24,786 nt of DNA from Nemertoderma westbladi. Lineage: Eukaryota > Xenacoelomorpha > Nemertodermatida > Nemertodermatidae. The stretch lies in the NCBI GenBank assembly GCA_032718475.1, contig JAUCBJ010008003.1:1-24786 (forward strand), read 5' to 3'. Position numbers and translations under genes: made by a program. Numbering within the stretch: the stretch's first letter is position 1; each line of letters starts with the position of its first letter. The notes under the pieces were generated by a model. That model was given only the letters and a program-made list of their open reading frames with translations, did no database searches and was not told the DNA's origin. Shown here in pieces: positions 1-8,870 of this stretch.

Positions 1-28
1 CACACTACTTATAGCGATATTCAGTTAA

Positions 29-437
29 TCATAGATCTGGAGTTTCCTCTATATTCCGACCTGTTCTGATATGAGAGGAGGGGACTTCCAGAATATATCC
101 AGACTTATTATCGTCCTCTTCCTTAGGCGAAGGTCTAAGGACGGAATCTAATAGTTTGGAAGGTTCGCCTTGGTACCCTAACATATTTGCCAGCTCTCTA
201 ACACGGTACTCTGTCTCCCTTGTAAGCTGATGTTTTGCACCCAGGGTCGACTTATACAACTCCATGGTTGTTATCATTACAAGCAAGACGTCTTTCATCA
301 TGGCGACCTCCAACTCCTTTGGAATATCGCAGTCATCCACACCAACCTTGTTTATCAATGTTTCTATGCTTTCTTTTCGATCTGGTTTCTCATTTCTGGC
401 GCGCCTTATACTTTTGTATTCCTTTTTTGATAAACCC
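29..437 (-). CDS. Candidate 3' terminal coding exon, unknown protein
   Basis: On the minus strand an open frame of 135 codons ends in TGA at 29-31. It has no ATG near its start: the frame opens just after a stop, and an acceptor-like TTTTAAAG precedes 437, so I read it as a spliced last exon rather than a whole gene. The first G would complete a codon begun upstream. The microexon at 1096-1072 leaves exactly the two bases needed, which gives a smooth Gly/Ser-rich junction. The peptide begins basic (Lys/Arg-rich, about residues 5-25), then has a helical, Leu/Met-rich middle and an acidic Pro/Ser-containing tail. Composition and lack of low complexity favour real coding. I recognise no family. 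The acceptor is weak (AAAG), so the exact 5' edge is uncertain. Confidence 0.5.
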
Positions 438-439
438 CT

Positions 440-1071
440 TTAAAACGAATAAAGTTTTAATGATTTATTAAGTAATTAAAAGAGGACTTGGACTTTGTAT
501 TAACAAATCTAGAAAATGAAGCGAAAAAATGAATGCTATAGAATAATTGTCCATCTAAACTCCTGATTTTTGACTGGCAAGCGAAAAGTAAATTCACCCT
601 CCTCTATAAATTTCATTTTGAAAGTACCAATAATGGGAAAGGTGCAGGTTAAGTCACACTGGGTAGTAAGGCCAAGGCCTACCTTGTGTAGTGGTTGCTT
701 TGAATTCACATCTCTCTGGAGGTTGTGGGTTCGATCCCCATATGTGAGCATGACCTACATATATATATTACAAAGTTTGAGAAAGAATGCCCCTAAATGA
801 GGAAAATAAGCAAGATACAGAGCTAGAACCTCAATGCAATTATAGGCCTATCGTATGATATCATTGGAAATTCTGATAAATGAGCAGCTGTTCAATGTCT
901 GAGTACTACATTATAGTTATACGTGTTAGAAAAAACATAAATATTACTGTAGTATTGTTAATCAGTGAAATCGAATGAATAAATTTATCACATTTGGAGT
1001 AAACATCATATTTGATATTTGGGAAATATATATAGTTCTAAACAATCAATAAAATAAATAGGAATACTTAC
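440..1071. other. Intron-like AT-rich spacer with SINE remnant
   Basis: AT-rich sequence between the candidate terminal exon and the microexon. It holds the tRNA-like SINE remnant listed separately and nothing else that I can call. The short open frames here overlap the SINE and look like chance. Confidence 0.4.
655..760 (+). repeat. tRNA-derived SINE-like remnant
   Basis: A B-box match, GGTTCGATCCC, lies at 728-738. About 30 bases upstream is an A-box-like stretch TTGTGTAGTGGTTGC at 684-698. The spacing and order match the internal Pol III promoter of a tRNA or tRNA-derived SINE. No cloverleaf with a credible anticodon arm can be drawn, and a short TA-rich tail follows. I see it as a degenerate SINE head, not a functional tRNA. 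Confidence 0.5.
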
Positions 1072-1096
1072 GATCCAGACCCACGTCCTTCTCGAG
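1072..1096 (-). CDS. Candidate 25-nt coding microexon
   Basis: On the minus strand a pyrimidine-rich run ending TTTCAG immediately precedes 1096, and the donor GTAAGTATT begins at 1071, so 25 bases are left between two near-consensus splice sites. All three frames are open. Read with two leading bases it encodes a short Gly/Arg/Ser peptide and leaves two bases that join in frame to the terminal exon at 437. The upstream intron is filled by the 19-bp minisatellite, which starts about 20 bases away. Strong sites on both sides make chance unlikely, but RNA evidence would be decisive. Confidence 0.5.
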
Positions 1097-1117
1097 CTGA
1101 AATAAAAATAAAACAGC

Positions 1118-3339
1118 TGTGATACGTTACTGTTTGTGTGATACGTACCTGTTTGTGTGATACGTACCTGTTTGTGTGATACGTTACTGTTTGTTTGATA
1201 CGTACCTGTTTGTGTGATACGTACATGTTTGTTTGATACGTACGTGTTTGTTTGATACGTACCTGTTTGTGTGATACGTACCTGTTTGTGTGATACGTAC
1301 ATGTTTGTTTGATACGTACGTGTTTGTTTGATACGTACCTGTTTGTGTGATACGTACGTGTTTGTTTGATACGTACCTGTTTGTGTGATACGTACCTGTT
1401 TGTGTGATACGTACCTGTTTGTGTGATACGTACCTGTTTGTTTGATACGTACCTGTTTGTTTGATACGTACCTGTTTGTGTGATACGTACATGTTTGTTT
1501 GATACGTACGTGTTTGTTTGATACGTACCTGTTTGTGTGATACGTACCTGTTTGTGTGATACGTACATGTTTGTTTGATACGTACGTGTTTGTTTGATAC
1601 GTACCTGTTTGTGTGATACGTACCTGTTTGTGTGATACGTACCTGTTTGTGTGATACGTATCTGTCTGTGTGATACGTACCTGTTTGTGTGATACGTACC
1701 TGTTTGTGTGATACGTACCTGTTTGTTTGATACGTACCTGTTTGTTTGATACGTAACTGTTTGTTTGATACGTACCTGTTTGTGTGATACGTACCTGTTT
1801 GTGTGATACGTACCTGTTTGTGTGATACGTACCTGTTTGTTTGATACGTACCTGTTTGTTTGATACGTACCTGTTTGTGTGATACGTACCTGTTTGTGTG
1901 ATACGTACCTGTTTGTGTGATACGTACCTGTTTGTGTGATACGTACCTGTCTGTGTGATACGTACCTGTTTGTGTGATACGTACCTGTTTGTGTGATACG
2001 TACCTGTTTGTTTGATACGTACCTGTTTGTTTGATACGTAACTGTTTGTTTGATACGTACCTGTTTGTTTGATACGTACCTGTTTGTTTGATACGTACCT
2101 GTTTGTGTGATACGTACCTGTTTGTTTGATACATACCTGTTTGTTTGATACGTACCTGTTTGTGTGATACGTACCTGTTGGTTTGATACGTACCTGTTTG
2201 TGTGATACGTACCTGTTTGTTTTATATGTACCTGTTTGTTTGATACGTACCTGTTTGTTTGATAAGTACCTGTTTGTTTGATACGTACCTGTTTGTGTGA
2301 TATGTACCTGTTTGTTTGGTACGTACCTGCTTGTTTGATACATACCTGTTTGTTTGATACGTACCTGTTTGTTTGATACGTACCTGTTTGTTTGATACGT
2401 GCCTGTTTCTGTGATACGTACCTGTTTGTTTGATACGTACCTGTTTGTTTGATACGTACCTGTTTGTTTGATACGTACCTGTTTGTGTGATACGTACCAG
2501 TTTGTTTGATACGTACCTGTTTGTTTGATACGTACCTGTTTGTTTCATACGTACCTGTTTGTTTGATACGTACCTGTTTGTGTGATACGTACCTGTTTGT
2601 GTGATAGGTACCTGTTTGTGTGATACGTACCTGTTTGTGTGATACGTGCCTGTTTGTGTGATACGTACCTGTTTGTGTGATACGTACCTGTTTGTTTGAT
2701 ACGTACCTGTTTGTTTCATACGTACCTGTTTGTTTGATACGTACCTGTTTGTTTGATACGTACCTGTTTGTGTGATACGTACCTGTTTGTGTGATAGGTA
2801 CCTGTTTGTGTGATACGTACCTGTTTGTGTGATACGTGCCTGATTGTGTGATACGTACCTGTTTGTGTGATACGTACCTGTTTGTGTGATACGTACCTGT
2901 TTGTTTCATACGTACCTGTTTGTTTGATACGTACCTGTTTGTTTGATACGTACCTGTTTGTGTGATACGTACCTGTTTGTGTGATAGGTACCTGTTTGTG
3001 TGATACGTACCTGTTTGTGTGATACGTGCCTGTTTGTGTGATACGTACCTGTTTGTGTGATACGTACCTGTTTGTGTGATACGTACCTGTTTGTTTCATA
3101 CGTACCTGTTTGTTTGATACGTACCTGTTTGTTTGATAAGTACCTGTTTGTTTGATACGTACCTGTTTGTGTGATATGTACCTGTTTGTTTGATACGTAC
3201 CTGTTTGTTTGATACGTACCTGTTTGTGTGATACGTACCTGTTTGTGTGATACGTACCTGTTTGTGTGATACGTACCTGTTTGTTTGATACGTACCTGTT
3301 TGTTTGATACGTACCTGTTTGTGTGATATGTACCTGTTT
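1118..3339. repeat. 19-bp minisatellite, about 117 units
   Basis: Head-to-tail units of a 19-bp consensus (plus strand GATACGTACCTGTTTGTGT), about 117 copies over 2.2 kb. The main variable site is G or T in GTTTGTG/TTGAT; rarer variants are ACATG, ACGTG, TTTCATACG and GATAGGTACC. The rare variants recur with spacing in multiples of 19. TTTCATA ends at 2549, 2720, 2910 and 3100 (171, 190 and 190 bp apart), and GTAACTG at 1753 and 2038 (285 bp apart). This shows higher-order repeats of 9-15 units. Long minus-strand open frames here with a 19-residue period are artefacts of a stop-free repeat, not proteins. On the minus strand most units contain CAGGTACGTAT, a good 5' splice-site match. Confidence 0.97.
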
Positions 3340-3757
3340 TAAATTCACTATGTATTTTCTAAGTATGCGCTACGCCTACAGTAGTGTACACAGTTACAGT
3401 AGATACCAGTTGGCATATAGATGATTTATTCATTAACATAAATACGTACCGGGCCATTCTGACGATTCTGCGGGGCCTTTGAACATTTGTTTAAACGATT
3501 TTTTCAACGAGCTAGGCCTAAAATAGTAACAACGATTATAGATACAACAGCCACTTAAAGGCGGGTAATTTAAACCAAGACGACGCAGATTCCTACTGGG
3601 AACCACCCGTGTACACAGGCTGAAAGGATGATACTATATATCAGGACACCAAGAAATTGAACAGCTAAGGCGTGAAAATAGTGATAAAAAGTAGCTAAAA
3701 TAAAAAAAATAGATAAAATAATTTTGTTCAGAAGTGGAAAAAATGAGTAATCACGTC
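3340..3757. other. Unannotated spacer
   Basis: Single-copy-looking sequence between the minisatellite and the tRNA-like element. I see no convincing gene. A possible minus-strand donor at 3449 was considered and set aside. Confidence 0.3.
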
Positions 3758-3760
3758 ACC

Positions 3761-3832
3761 GGGGGTTGAACCAGCGCTATACGTATGTTTCGGCTTATCA
3801 GGCCTCATCAGTAGCGCTAACCAGTTCAGCCA
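3761..3832 (-). repeat. tRNA-like Pol III element (SINE head)
   Basis: On the minus strand an A-box match TGGCTGAACTGG (plus 3832-3821, one mismatch to TRGCNNAGYNGG) is followed about 48 bases later by a B-box match GGTTCAACCCC (plus 3772-3762). Between them, where a tRNA has its anticodon arm, sits a hammerhead-ribozyme core. An A/T-rich stretch follows on the minus strand, as in a SINE body or tail. The T stem is not tRNA-like, so this is not a standard tRNA gene. Known precedent for Pol III boxes combined with a hammerhead is the Schistosoma Sm-alpha SINE-like family; I cannot say whether this copy is related. Confidence 0.65.
3773..3818 (-). ncRNA. Candidate hammerhead ribozyme core
   Basis: Read on the minus strand from 3818: stem I 5' strand AGCGCTA, core CTGATGA (3811-3805), stem II GGC (3804-3802), 7-base loop, stem II GCC (3794-3792), GAAA (3791-3788), a single C-G stem III pair closing loop ATAC, then the predicted cleavage triplet GTA (3782-3780), then stem I 3' strand TAGCGCT (3779-3773). 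Stem I is seven perfect pairs and stem II three. All invariant core positions (CUGANGA, GAAA, U16.1, H17) are present. The very short stem III resembles minimal hammerheads of retroposon type, which often work as dimers. The match is structural; activity is inferred. Confidence 0.75.
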
Positions 3833-3841
3833 CTTGCCCCT

Positions 3842-5389
3842 GACATTTGCTCTCCCACCTACACTTATATTGAACAGGCAGTCTTAAGTCTTACTTTGGG
3901 TTTCATACATATATTTATTCATGGTAATTGTTCGTAAATTCACAAGCTTGCAACAATTAATGGACGGATCCATTGCTATCGATATTGTTGTTGTAATAAA
4001 TTACGCGCAATAAATGCCGGGCAGCCTAATAACGAAAAACGCAAAACGAAACAATGGGCAAAGTACACAATAGTAGTATATGTTAAAAAAACACTGTTTG
4101 TAGGAAATGTATTACAATATAATACAATATTACACTGGTCATCATTCCTCATTTACATCCAAGAGGGTCGAAAGAAATTTAATAGTAACGCACGGAACTG
4201 ATAATATGTAAGTATGTAACGCACGGAACTGACAATATGTAACGCATGGAATAACTTTGACGTCCAAATTCGGTACAAAGAAACCCGAAAATGATAACAC
4301 AAACAAATAGGGAGGGATCAAAATGCTCAAAACCCGAACTTTTAAAAGTTTGAAGTCACTAATCCAATTGGAAGAATAAAAAAAATAAACTTTTGTACAA
4401 AAAAAGTAACGCACGGAAAGTAACGCACAGAATCGAACAGGGGGTGCTAGAACTCCTATTTCTAACGGGATACACAAGGAATGGATAGTGCAGATCGATT
4501 CCTTACCACTCAAAACATGGGGTTTCAAAAAAACCGCACACAAAAAGGACGATTATTAAGCATTTTAATGGAAGTTAATTTGCACTTCTTAAGATTTTTT
4601 TTTGTGGCATGTTGCACGACACATTTTTAAAGTTTATCAAATTTATTGAAGGATCCAATAACGTTAGTTTAAACGCAACAAAATATGTGATTTAATATAT
4701 GCTTTACACAATAGCACAAAAAAAATCGGAAAATTGAAACATTTTTTTGAAGTGAAAAATGTTACACCTTTTCAATAATGCCCTCTTCTCCTACAATTAT
4801 AAACGAAATAAAGCGAAATTTTGCTGAAAGCATGTCCAAATGCTCCCTATGGAGTATCTGAATTCTACGATTATGATTGGTCATTCTATAATTAATTTAA
4901 CTGTTGCTAGGCAACCAACAGGTCCCTCGCAACCAAAACCTTGCATACACAATTAGGTCCGATAATAAACCTACTATCATCAAAGTTTCATCCAATACCA
5001 TCAACATTAAGTGCAAGAAGTTGTGTGTACAAACAAACACGCGTGAGAAATAAGGACATCCAATTCTTGGATCCATTCATAATCCAATTCTTGGATCCGT
5101 TCAAAAATAACAATAGTGATGTTCCAGAATAATTGAATTATTGTGCAATCAGCTGTGATTCAATCAGAAATTAATAAAATTTACAATTACCTGTCGTGCA
5201 TTAAATATTATCTCGGTAACTAGACGTAACATACAATTTTATAAATAAATATATCTAAGGTAACTGATGCAGAAATTATGCATTTGAACTGAAAGAATGT
5301 TTTATCAATAAAACGAACAGACATGATGAATGTGGCGACAATTATAATAAAATTAATATTAAAGTGAAGCACTGACAACCACACAAGTA
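3842..5389. other. AT-rich spacer with short local repeats
   Basis: I find no supported gene. Five copies of the short word GTAACGCACGG or close variants occur at 4185, 4216, 4239, 4406 and 4420. A 23-26 bp direct duplication containing CCAATTCTTGGATCC lies at about 5060-5103. The minus open frame at 4142-4543 lies over this repeat-bearing, T-rich sequence and has no domain I recognise. Confidence 0.4.
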
Positions 5390-5500
5390 TATAAGTAGTG
5401 CGATGCTAAATTGCGAACTTTTTCAAGCACAATAATATTGGAGTTATTATTGTGCTTGAAAAGTTCGCAATTTAGTGTACGAATGGTCGCACTACTTATA
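5390..5500. repeat. Long imperfect hairpin, 111 bp
   Basis: The two halves are inverted copies. TATAAGTAGTGCGA at 5390 pairs with the end at 5500. Inside, the 16-base arm TTCAAGCACAATAATA (5422-5437) pairs perfectly with 5445-5460 around a 7-base loop. The stem is about 45 bp with one bulge and one short asymmetric insertion (GAATG side). It could be a tiny foldback element or a transcribed hairpin. It abuts the 27-bp minisatellite. Confidence 0.8.
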
Positions 5501-5524
5501 TTTGCAGTATTCTACTTGTACTTA

Positions 5525-6321
5525 CTTACTGGTAATAACGGGCCTAGAGACTAGAGTGTAACTTACGGGCCTAGAGACTAGTGTAACTTACTGATAATAA
5601 CGGGACTAGAGACTAGAGTGTAACTTACGGGCCTAGAGACTTGTGTAACTTACTGGTAATAACGGGCCTAGAGACTAGAGTGTAACTTACGGGCCTAGAG
5701 ACTAGAGTGTAACTTACGGGCCTAGAAACTAGAGTGTAACTTACTGGTAATAACGGGACTAGAGACTAGAGTGTAACTTACGGGCCTAGAGACTAGAGTG
5801 TAACTTAGGGGCCTAGAGACTAGAGTGTAACTTACGGGCCTAGAGACTAGAGTGTAACTTACGGGCCTAGAAACTAGAGTGTTACTTACTGGTAATAACG
5901 GGCCTAGAGACTAGAGTGTAACTAACTGGTAATAACGGGCCTAGAGACTAGAGTGTAACTTACTGGTAATAGCGGGCCTAGAGACTAGAGTGTAACTTAC
6001 GGGCCTAGAGACTAGTGTAACTTACTGATAATAACGGGACTAGAGACTAGAGTGTAACTTACGGGCCTAGAGACTAGTGTAACTTACTGGAAATAACGCA
6101 CCTAGAGACTAGAGTGTATCTTACTGGTAATAATGGGCCTAGAGACTAGATTGTAACTTATGGGCCTAGAGACTAGAGTGTAACTTACGGGCCTAGAGAC
6201 TAGAGTGTAACTTACGGGCCTAGAGACTAGAGTGTAACTTACGGGCATAGAGACTAGAGTGTAACTTACGGGTCTAGAGACTAGAGTGTAACTTACCGGC
6301 CTAGAGACTAGTGTAACTTAC
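5525..6321. repeat. 27/37-bp minisatellite, 26 units
   Basis: I count 26 copies of a unit whose core is CGGGCCTAGAGACTAGAGTG followed by TAACTTA (27 bp). Some copies add CTGGTAATAA (37 bp) and some lack one AG. On the minus strand nearly every unit shows GTAAGTTACAC, a consensus 5' splice site. The first unit on that strand is the donor of the candidate exon 6435-6322. The array therefore looks like a tandem expansion of the donor-proximal end of an intron. Confidence 0.95.
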
Positions 6322-6435
6322 GATAATTTATAGGAACTCGACTCTTCGTTGCCTTTGGACGCATTGCTCATCTCATCAATCGGATTAATATCACGTTGTG
6401 GTGGCGGTGGCGTGGTTCGCATTATCGGTATCCCT
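6322..6435 (-). CDS. Candidate internal coding exon, Pro-rich peptide
   Basis: On the minus strand a pyrimidine-rich acceptor (GCTGTTTCTTTTCAAACAG) precedes 6435, and the consensus donor GTAAGT starts at 6321. The 114-base interval has exactly one open frame, beginning with one base of a split codon and ending with two. It encodes a peptide with a TTPPPP run followed by a Ser/Asn/Glu-rich hydrophilic stretch, probably disordered. The single open frame joins perfectly to the frame of the exon at 6687-6651 across a 215-bp intron. I recognise no family. Its donor is the first unit of the 27-bp minisatellite. Confidence 0.6.
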
Positions 6436-6650
6436 CTGTTTGAAAAGAAACAGCAAAAGTTTTAGAAATTATCAGTCTTCCATATACTGGAGGAAGGGTT
6501 GTTGAATAAATTGCGCAATTTCATCTGCGCAGCGCTGATGTGAGGCAGAAACGTTTTCGCACAGCCGAGGTTCAACACCCAGGGACTTCACTCTATTTTT
6601 TATATTTATGTACTTTTTATTTAATATAAAATTAAACAATTTTTACTTAC

Positions 6651-6687
6651 AAGGATAGTGTTTCCTGACGATCACTCTTCGATACAT
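6651..6687 (-). CDS. Candidate 37-nt coding exon
   Basis: On the minus strand the acceptor GTTTATTTTATAG ends at 6688 and the donor GTAAGTAAA starts at 6650, defining 37 bases. Read with two leading bases it is open and leaves two bases (TT). The first base of the next exon (6435) completes these to a Leu codon, giving a continuous hydrophilic peptide of about 50 residues across both exons. Matching phases plus two consensus splice sites make it likely to be real. The upstream partner exon is not identified; an element nest begins about 50 bases upstream. Confidence 0.6.
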
Positions 6688-6744
6688 CTATAAAATAAAC
6701 AAACATCTCATTAGTCGCTATAACATTATAATTATTAGGGATAG

Positions 6745-7423
6745 AGTTCCGTATCGCACTACATTTTTAAAACATATATTATTGGTACTATTACAACGTT
6801 GAAGAATTCTAGAACCATAGAAAAGTATTATATACTATTTTAGAACATAAACAAATTAAAATATATAATGTTCTAGAACATATAGCTAGTTTTTTTTAAT
6901 TTTTAAAAGCTAGTAGATTTTAAAAAAATTATTTTTAAATAGATTTCTGAATACATGAATATTGATCCGTATCTATTGAATATTAATGTAACTAATTAGA
7001 TTAATTATCCATTGGGTATTGGCTTTTGTTTGCCTTTAATATCTCATGGAATCAGTTAAGTTTTCCTTTTCTTATCTGTCGCCTCCACGTTTATTCTGTT
7101 AGGTTTTCGGAGAAATTGTCTTCATAGTTTCCGCTCCTCACACAAAGCTCTGGCGTCGTATATTTTCCCAATTTTTATCCGTACCTTGTCTTTTAATTTC
7201 CTTAATTTGACTTTTGTGCATTTCGCACCCCAAACATTTTTTTACAATTTTTTTAATTACTAGCAATTTTAAATTTGAAAAATAATTAGCTACATGTTCT
7301 AGAACATTAATTTTTTTATTTTATTTACGTTCTAGAATGGTGTATAATAATTACATTTTGTTCTAGAACTCTACAATGTTGCCATGGTAACAATGACTTA
7401 TGTTATAAAATTGTAGTGCTATA
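6745..7423. mobile_element. Inverted-repeat DNA element remnant (element a)
   Basis: The ends are inverted relatives: GCACTACATTTTTAAAACA at 6755-6773 mirrors TGTTATAAAATTGTAGTGC at 7401-7419. The pairing continues inward through the CATGGTAAC and TTCTAGAAC motifs. The outer left edge carries AGTTCCGTAT, the same start as the neighbouring elements b and c. The middle (about 7000-7260) is less AT-rich and unlike the arms; I see no coding there. The Merlin transposon has inserted at its right edge. Confidence 0.6.
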
Positions 7424-7432
7424 CTAAACGTC

Positions 7433-8858
7433 GGCACCACTGTGGAGTGGGTCACCATTTTAATTTTTTTTTATTGTGTATTTTAACCGATATTATAAGT
7501 GTACTAAGTTTATTTAAATATTGTTTCCAACTACAACACAATTCTAGAACGTTTATATTCATTTCATATTTTAAAGATTCATTTGTGTTTTTTGACATTA
7601 TGAGTAGAAACATTCAAAGACATTTATATTCGAGACAGTCCACTGATTTAAATATTATAGAAATTTCCCAAAATTTAAAAGATGAGGGGAGTGCGATAAC
7701 ATTTGCACAATCCTGTGGCCTGTTACCCATACCCACTAGTAAAAGTTCTTGCAAACATGTTGGTTGTAGCTACTCTGCCCACATTTTTAGACGTACAAAA
7801 CACGGAGGTACTTGTCTAATGTGGCGTTGCAAAGGGCCACAAAGACACCAATTATCGGCAAGAAACGGGACGTGGTTTGGTGCATCTAAACTACTAGTAT
7901 CCCAGATTCTATGGATTACGTTTATGTTTCTTCAAGACATTACTTTGAACACAGCACACCTGATGCTCAATGGAATGATCGGAGGAATCAACGACCATAC
8001 ATTCGTTGATTGGCATAATTTCATTCGGGAACTAATGAATAGTGACATGCATAACGCTGAGCCAATGGGGGGAGTTGGGATGACAGTCCAGATCGACGAA
8101 TCGATCTTTCGCGGTAAGCGTAAGTATAATCGTGGGAGGAAGCTGCTCGGGGATGTAACAAGAAGGAGAAAGATCTACAATAAACGAGTCAAAAAGATCT
8201 ACAATAAACGAGTCGGTCAATTCAATACATCGGCAAGGAATTATGGTAAACGGGTAAATGGACCGTGGATTTTCGGAATTGTATGTAAATCCCCAGGTGG
8301 CCAAGTGGATGTCCGATTGTTTTATGTTCAACGTCGAAACATGCTGACCTTACGCCCAATAGTGGAAGCCAACGTTAAAGGAGGGACCCTAATCCATAGT
8401 GACGAGTGGGCCGCTTACTGTGGTAAGACTGTGGGAATCACTAGCAAGACAAGGCCATGGAGGGCCCTCGATGGCAGCGGCAAGTATTTACACGAAAGTG
8501 TGAACCATAGTATCAAAGGCCGATTTGTGAACATTGTCACGGGCGCCCATACGCAGCGGATTGAAGGAATATGGTCCCACGCCAAAACAACGATCATGAG
8601 GAAAAAGAGGGGAACGAAGAACTTGTTGCTCGAAAACCATCTCGCCGAGTTTCGTTGGAGGATGCTGCACAAAGTTTCTCCATTTACTGATTTAATCGAT
8701 TTAATCAAGAAATCATTCCCTACACAGTGACTCAAGCAACATTTCAAATTCACTTATTCTAATAAACAAAACTAATGTTTATAGTGTGTGTAAAAAATAG
8801 TAAATATATAATTGTATAAAATTAAAAAATAAATGGTGACCCACTCCACAGTGGTGCC
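7433..8858 (+). mobile_element. Merlin DNA transposon, structurally intact
   Basis: A 1,426-bp element with perfect 28-bp terminal inverted repeats. The left TIR at 7433-7460 starts GGCACCACTGTGGAGTGGGT and the right is at 8831-8858. A 9-bp target duplication CTAAACGTC flanks it (7424-7432 and 8859-8867). GG...CC termini, 8-9 bp duplications and an ISXO2/IS1016-like DDE transposase are the hallmarks of the Merlin superfamily. Perfect TIRs, a perfect duplication and an uninterrupted transposase point to recent insertion, possibly by an active copy. Confidence 0.95.
7600..8730 (+). CDS. Merlin transposase (ISXO2-like DDE)
   Basis: A 376-residue transposase that would cut and rejoin the element's ends. 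I start it at the first ATG (7600); the open frame reaches into the left TIR but has no earlier ATG. The N-terminal third has a Cys/His cluster (CKHVGC, then WRCKGPQRH) like the zinc ribbon of IS1595/ISXO2 transposases, followed by the GTWFGASKL-type helix. Catalytic candidates are D166 in QIDESIF, D268 in HSDEWAAY and E322 in RIEGIWSH, in the spacing expected for a DDE nuclease. An in-frame 24-bp tandem duplication (8171-8218) repeats KIYNKRVK, probably a recent change. No stop or frameshift is present. AATAAA at 8761-8766 could serve polyadenylation. Confidence 0.93.
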   Translation: MSRNIQRHLYSRQSTDLNIIEISQNLKDEGSAITFAQSCGLLPIPTSKSSCKHVGCSYSAHIFRRTKHGGTCLMWRCKGPQRHQLSARNGTWFGASKLLVSQILWITFMFLQDITLNTAHLMLNGMIGGINDHTFVDWHNFIRELMNSDMHNAEPMGGVGMTVQIDESIFRGKRKYNRGRKLLGDVTRRRKIYNKRVKKIYNKRVGQFNTSARNYGKRVNGPWIFGIVCKSPGGQVDVRLFYVQRRNMLTLRPIVEANVKGGTLIHSDEWAAYCGKTVGITSKTRPWRALDGSGKYLHESVNHSIKGRFVNIVTGAHTQRIEGIWSHAKTTIMRKKRGTKNLLLENHLAEFRWRMLHKVSPFTDLIDLIKKSFPTQ

Positions 8859-8870
8859 CTAAACGTCTAG

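Noticed and set aside
684-738. Functional tRNA gene
   Set aside because: A and B boxes are present but no acceptor stem or anticodon arm can be drawn; better read as a SINE remnant.
1006-3348. Long minus-strand open frames with a 19-residue repeat
   Set aside because: The 19-bp repeat has no stop in three minus frames, so all are open at once. They are a by-product of the minisatellite, not proteins.
3450-3476. Possible 27-nt minus-strand exon with donor GTACGT
   Set aside because: The acceptor is poor (TTCAAAG) and its length, a multiple of three, does not repair the phase clash between the exons at 6322 and 1096.
4142-4543. Minus open frame of 133 codons
   Set aside because: It lies over short GTAACGCACGG repeats and T-rich sequence, shows no motif and has no splice or promoter context.
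1118-6321. CRISPR array
   Set aside because: The repeats are directly adjacent with no unique spacers, and the context is eukaryotic.
7447-7599. N-terminal extension of the Merlin transposase into the TIR
   Set aside because: The frame is open but has no ATG before 7600, and the extension is AT-rich and hydrophobic, unlike the rest of the protein.
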